The notes beneath the pieces were generated by a model. That model was not told the origin of the DNA and did not search any database. It was given only the letters and a program-made list of their open reading frames with translations. The position numbers and the translations under genes were made by a program. Positions 62,232-64,000 of a stretch of 64,000 bases of DNA are shown here, one piece after another. The stretch comes from Klebsormidium nitens (lineage: Eukaryota; Streptophyta; Klebsormidiophyceae; Klebsormidiales; Klebsormidiaceae). Position 1 is the first letter of the stretch, and each line of letters begins with the position of its first letter. The DNA lies in assembly GCA_000708835.1 (NCBI GenBank), contig DF237083.1, forward strand, positions 1 to 64,000. Reading direction: 5' to 3'.

Positions 62232-64000
62232 ATGTGTGCAAAGGTGGCGCCGCTCCCGGGGGGGGTCCCCGGTGGGCCGTTTTACACCCCCTGCCAGCAC
62301 CTGCAGCTGTTCAAGCTGCACCGGGGGGCGGGGGCATATGACCTGCTGCCAGAGCTCTTGCAGAGGGGTGCGAATACCTCCCCACAGCGGTGTGAACACC
62401 CCGGGTGCTGCACTGGGCTTGGTAGGTTGTACTCGTGTTTGGCATGTGGGGGGGTGGGGTGCTGGGGGCCGAAAGAGCAGCATGCAAGGGAGCACGCTTT
62501 GCAGGGGGGTGGTCACGAGATAGCGGTCGACGTCCAGCGGAAAGTGCTGTTCTGTGGGGCGTGCGGGGACGTCGTTTACGACCCCGAGTTCGATGCGGTG
62601 GTCCGGGAGGGGTTGGCGGCGGATGTCAGCTACAGGGAAAAGTTGGAGAGCAACCAGGGGCGATACGATTTGCCGGCGGCGAACTTTCCCCGGCCAATCA
62701 AGCGGCGGAAAAAGATGGCCAAGCAAAAGGACTGGGACGGGGGGGCGATAGCTGGGGAGCGACCCATCACACCTGAATTGAGAAACGGGTTCCCGGCGGG
62801 CTTGAGGGGCCTGAATAACCTGGGAAACACGTGTTTTATGAACTCGGTGCTCCAGGCGTTGTTACACACCCCCCCGTTGCGGAACTACTTTCTGAACGAC
62901 CGGCATAACCGGGCGGTGTGCCAAAAAGATGGGGCGCGGAATTGTTTGGGGTGCGAAATGGATAGCATGTTCGGAGCGGCATTCTCGGGGAATCGCGCGC
63001 CTTTCAGCCCAGCGGACTTCCTCTACAGGTGGGTTTTAAAGAGAAAAGTCTAGGTAGCATTTAGGACTGGGTCTAAATGCCTCGCATGAGGACAAGCGAA
63101 CAGAAGAGGGCTTGCATTTGCCTCGCAAGAAATGTCTCAGGTTGCTTGGAAGCCTGCTCATGCTTTCTTAGCCAAACCATAACAAAGAACCGAGAGATAG
63201 AAGGGAACAATAGATAACAAACAGAAAAAGCACAGGGATGGGGATGGGAAAACTTTGGACGCCGCGTCGATGGGTAATGAATGTGGATGCTCATTTGTTT
63301 CAGCTAAGTGCAAGTTTCTTTGTAAACCCGTGTTTAGCTGGTGGTGTAATGAACTCATGGATCTTGCTGGGTGCGAGCTTTAGAACCCTGGAGTTCTGCT
63401 TTCATATCCATATCTTGAGGTGATTGTTCAAGCCCCATTTGTGCAGAGGCTGCCTCGCATACTGCTTCCCTCTTCCCTGACAGAATGCAGAGTCTTGGGG
63501 TAGTTAAAGCTCAGAACAAAGCAAGAAGCTGTCCGGCAGGTTGTCAATTCTCACAGCTCAGGCCGGCGCAGCTTTGATTTGGCTGCTGCAACGTTGCACT
63601 CTTACTTCGGTCTCAGTCTCTTTCTTTCTTTTTGAGGTATTTTGAGGAATTCCAAAAACCCATGTCGCAGCTCGGATCCTTGCTTATTCTGTCAGTGTCT
63701 TGCTGAACTCTGGTGTACTGCCTTGATAGCATCCCTGCACTCTTGGCTCGATTCCTTTGGCAACCGTTTCGCGGAACCAGCACTTCAAGACCCGGTCAGC
63801 ACGCCAGAGCTGTGAAGTTCAATACTCAGCCAGTGCTAACCCATATTCTAACCATCCACCACGCAGCCAGTGCTAACCCATATCTAACCATCTTTGCAGC
63901 TGGTGGCGACACGCGGAGGATCTGGCGGGGTATGAGCAGCAGGACGCGCACGAGTTCTTCATTTCGACGGTGGATGGAATTCATGCGAACGCTGGCACGA
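62232..64000 (+). CDS. UBP22: SAGA-type ubiquitin hydrolase UBP22, 5' part (runs off window)
   Basis: Two exons are visible, 62232-63028 and 63900 to the window end, in phase (AG|C), about 299 residues. A UBP-type zinc finger comes first (about residues 52-120, with [30 protein letters not shown]). The USP catalytic domain then begins [20 protein letters not shown], with catalytic Cys near 201. The second exon continues [19 protein letters not shown], the next family block. The catalytic His and Asp lie beyond the window. UBP22 (yeast Ubp8) removes ubiquitin from histone H2B in the SAGA deubiquitination module. The ATG at 62232 is the first in the frame and precedes the zinc finger. The 5' part is very GC-rich. 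Confidence 0.94.
63827..63899 (+). repeat. 37-bp tandem duplication at the UBP22 acceptor
   Basis: The word cagccagtgctaacccatat occurs at 63827 and 63864, both followed by (t)ctaaccatc. The second copy runs into the real acceptor (tttgcag at 63893-63899). It probably duplicates the branch-point/pyrimidine region. Confidence 0.88.

Overview
The window is nuclear DNA of a photosynthetic eukaryote. Every recognisable gene is split by spliceosomal introns with GT donors and AG acceptors, and the gene set is plant-like: a plastid acyl-ACP desaturase, the plastid nucleoid protein PTAC3, the plant topoisomerase VI partner RHL1, an RD21-type papain protease with a granulin domain, and a malate dehydrogenase with an N-terminal peroxisomal PTS2 signal. 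With about one gene per 6-8 kb, medium GC and a probable flagellar/ciliary-type protein, I infer a streptophyte alga (Klebsormidium is a good guess) rather than a seed plant. The species is inference.

Layout, left to right: a possible last exon pair of a + strand gene (1-253); an unrecognised - strand exon (1713-2466); a + strand C2orf81/DUF4639-like gene (2981-7029); RHL1 (+, 8190-12559); stearoyl-ACP desaturase (-, 13576-19208); peroxisomal/glyoxysomal MDH (+, 20776-26284); RD21-like granulin cysteine protease (-, 27438-30573); a 1.1 kb inverted repeat whose centre is a 611-base run of N (31088-32165); an F-box gene like At3g12350 (+, 32961-38367); an unrecognised helical protein with an apparent one-base frameshift (-, 40683-44106); PTAC3 (+, 45493-56156, 14 exons); a small universal stress protein (+, 57211-59806); and the 5' part of a UBP22-type SAGA deubiquitinase (+, 62232 to the end). 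These are independent housekeeping, plastid and peroxisome genes. There is no operon-like or pathway clustering.

The most unusual property lies between the exons. In at least five genes, exon edges (an intron end plus the start of the following exon, or an exon end plus the start of the following intron) are repeated as decayed tandem copies in the neighbouring intron, spaced about 80-190 bp. The F-box gene has a 188-bp array of four copies that ends in the functional exon, and a second array that trails downstream of another exon. PTAC3 has such copies beside at least seven exons, including a six-copy array of about 87 bp. The desaturase has three, one of them an in-frame, splice-competent alternative exon fragment. 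Copies carry stops, frameshifts or lost splice sites, so most are pseudo-exons. I saw these by eye from shared words and reading frames; a dot-plot and RNA-seq would settle extent and function.

Exon boundaries were deduced from splice consensus, reading-frame phase and protein similarity known to me. No alignment or database search was run.
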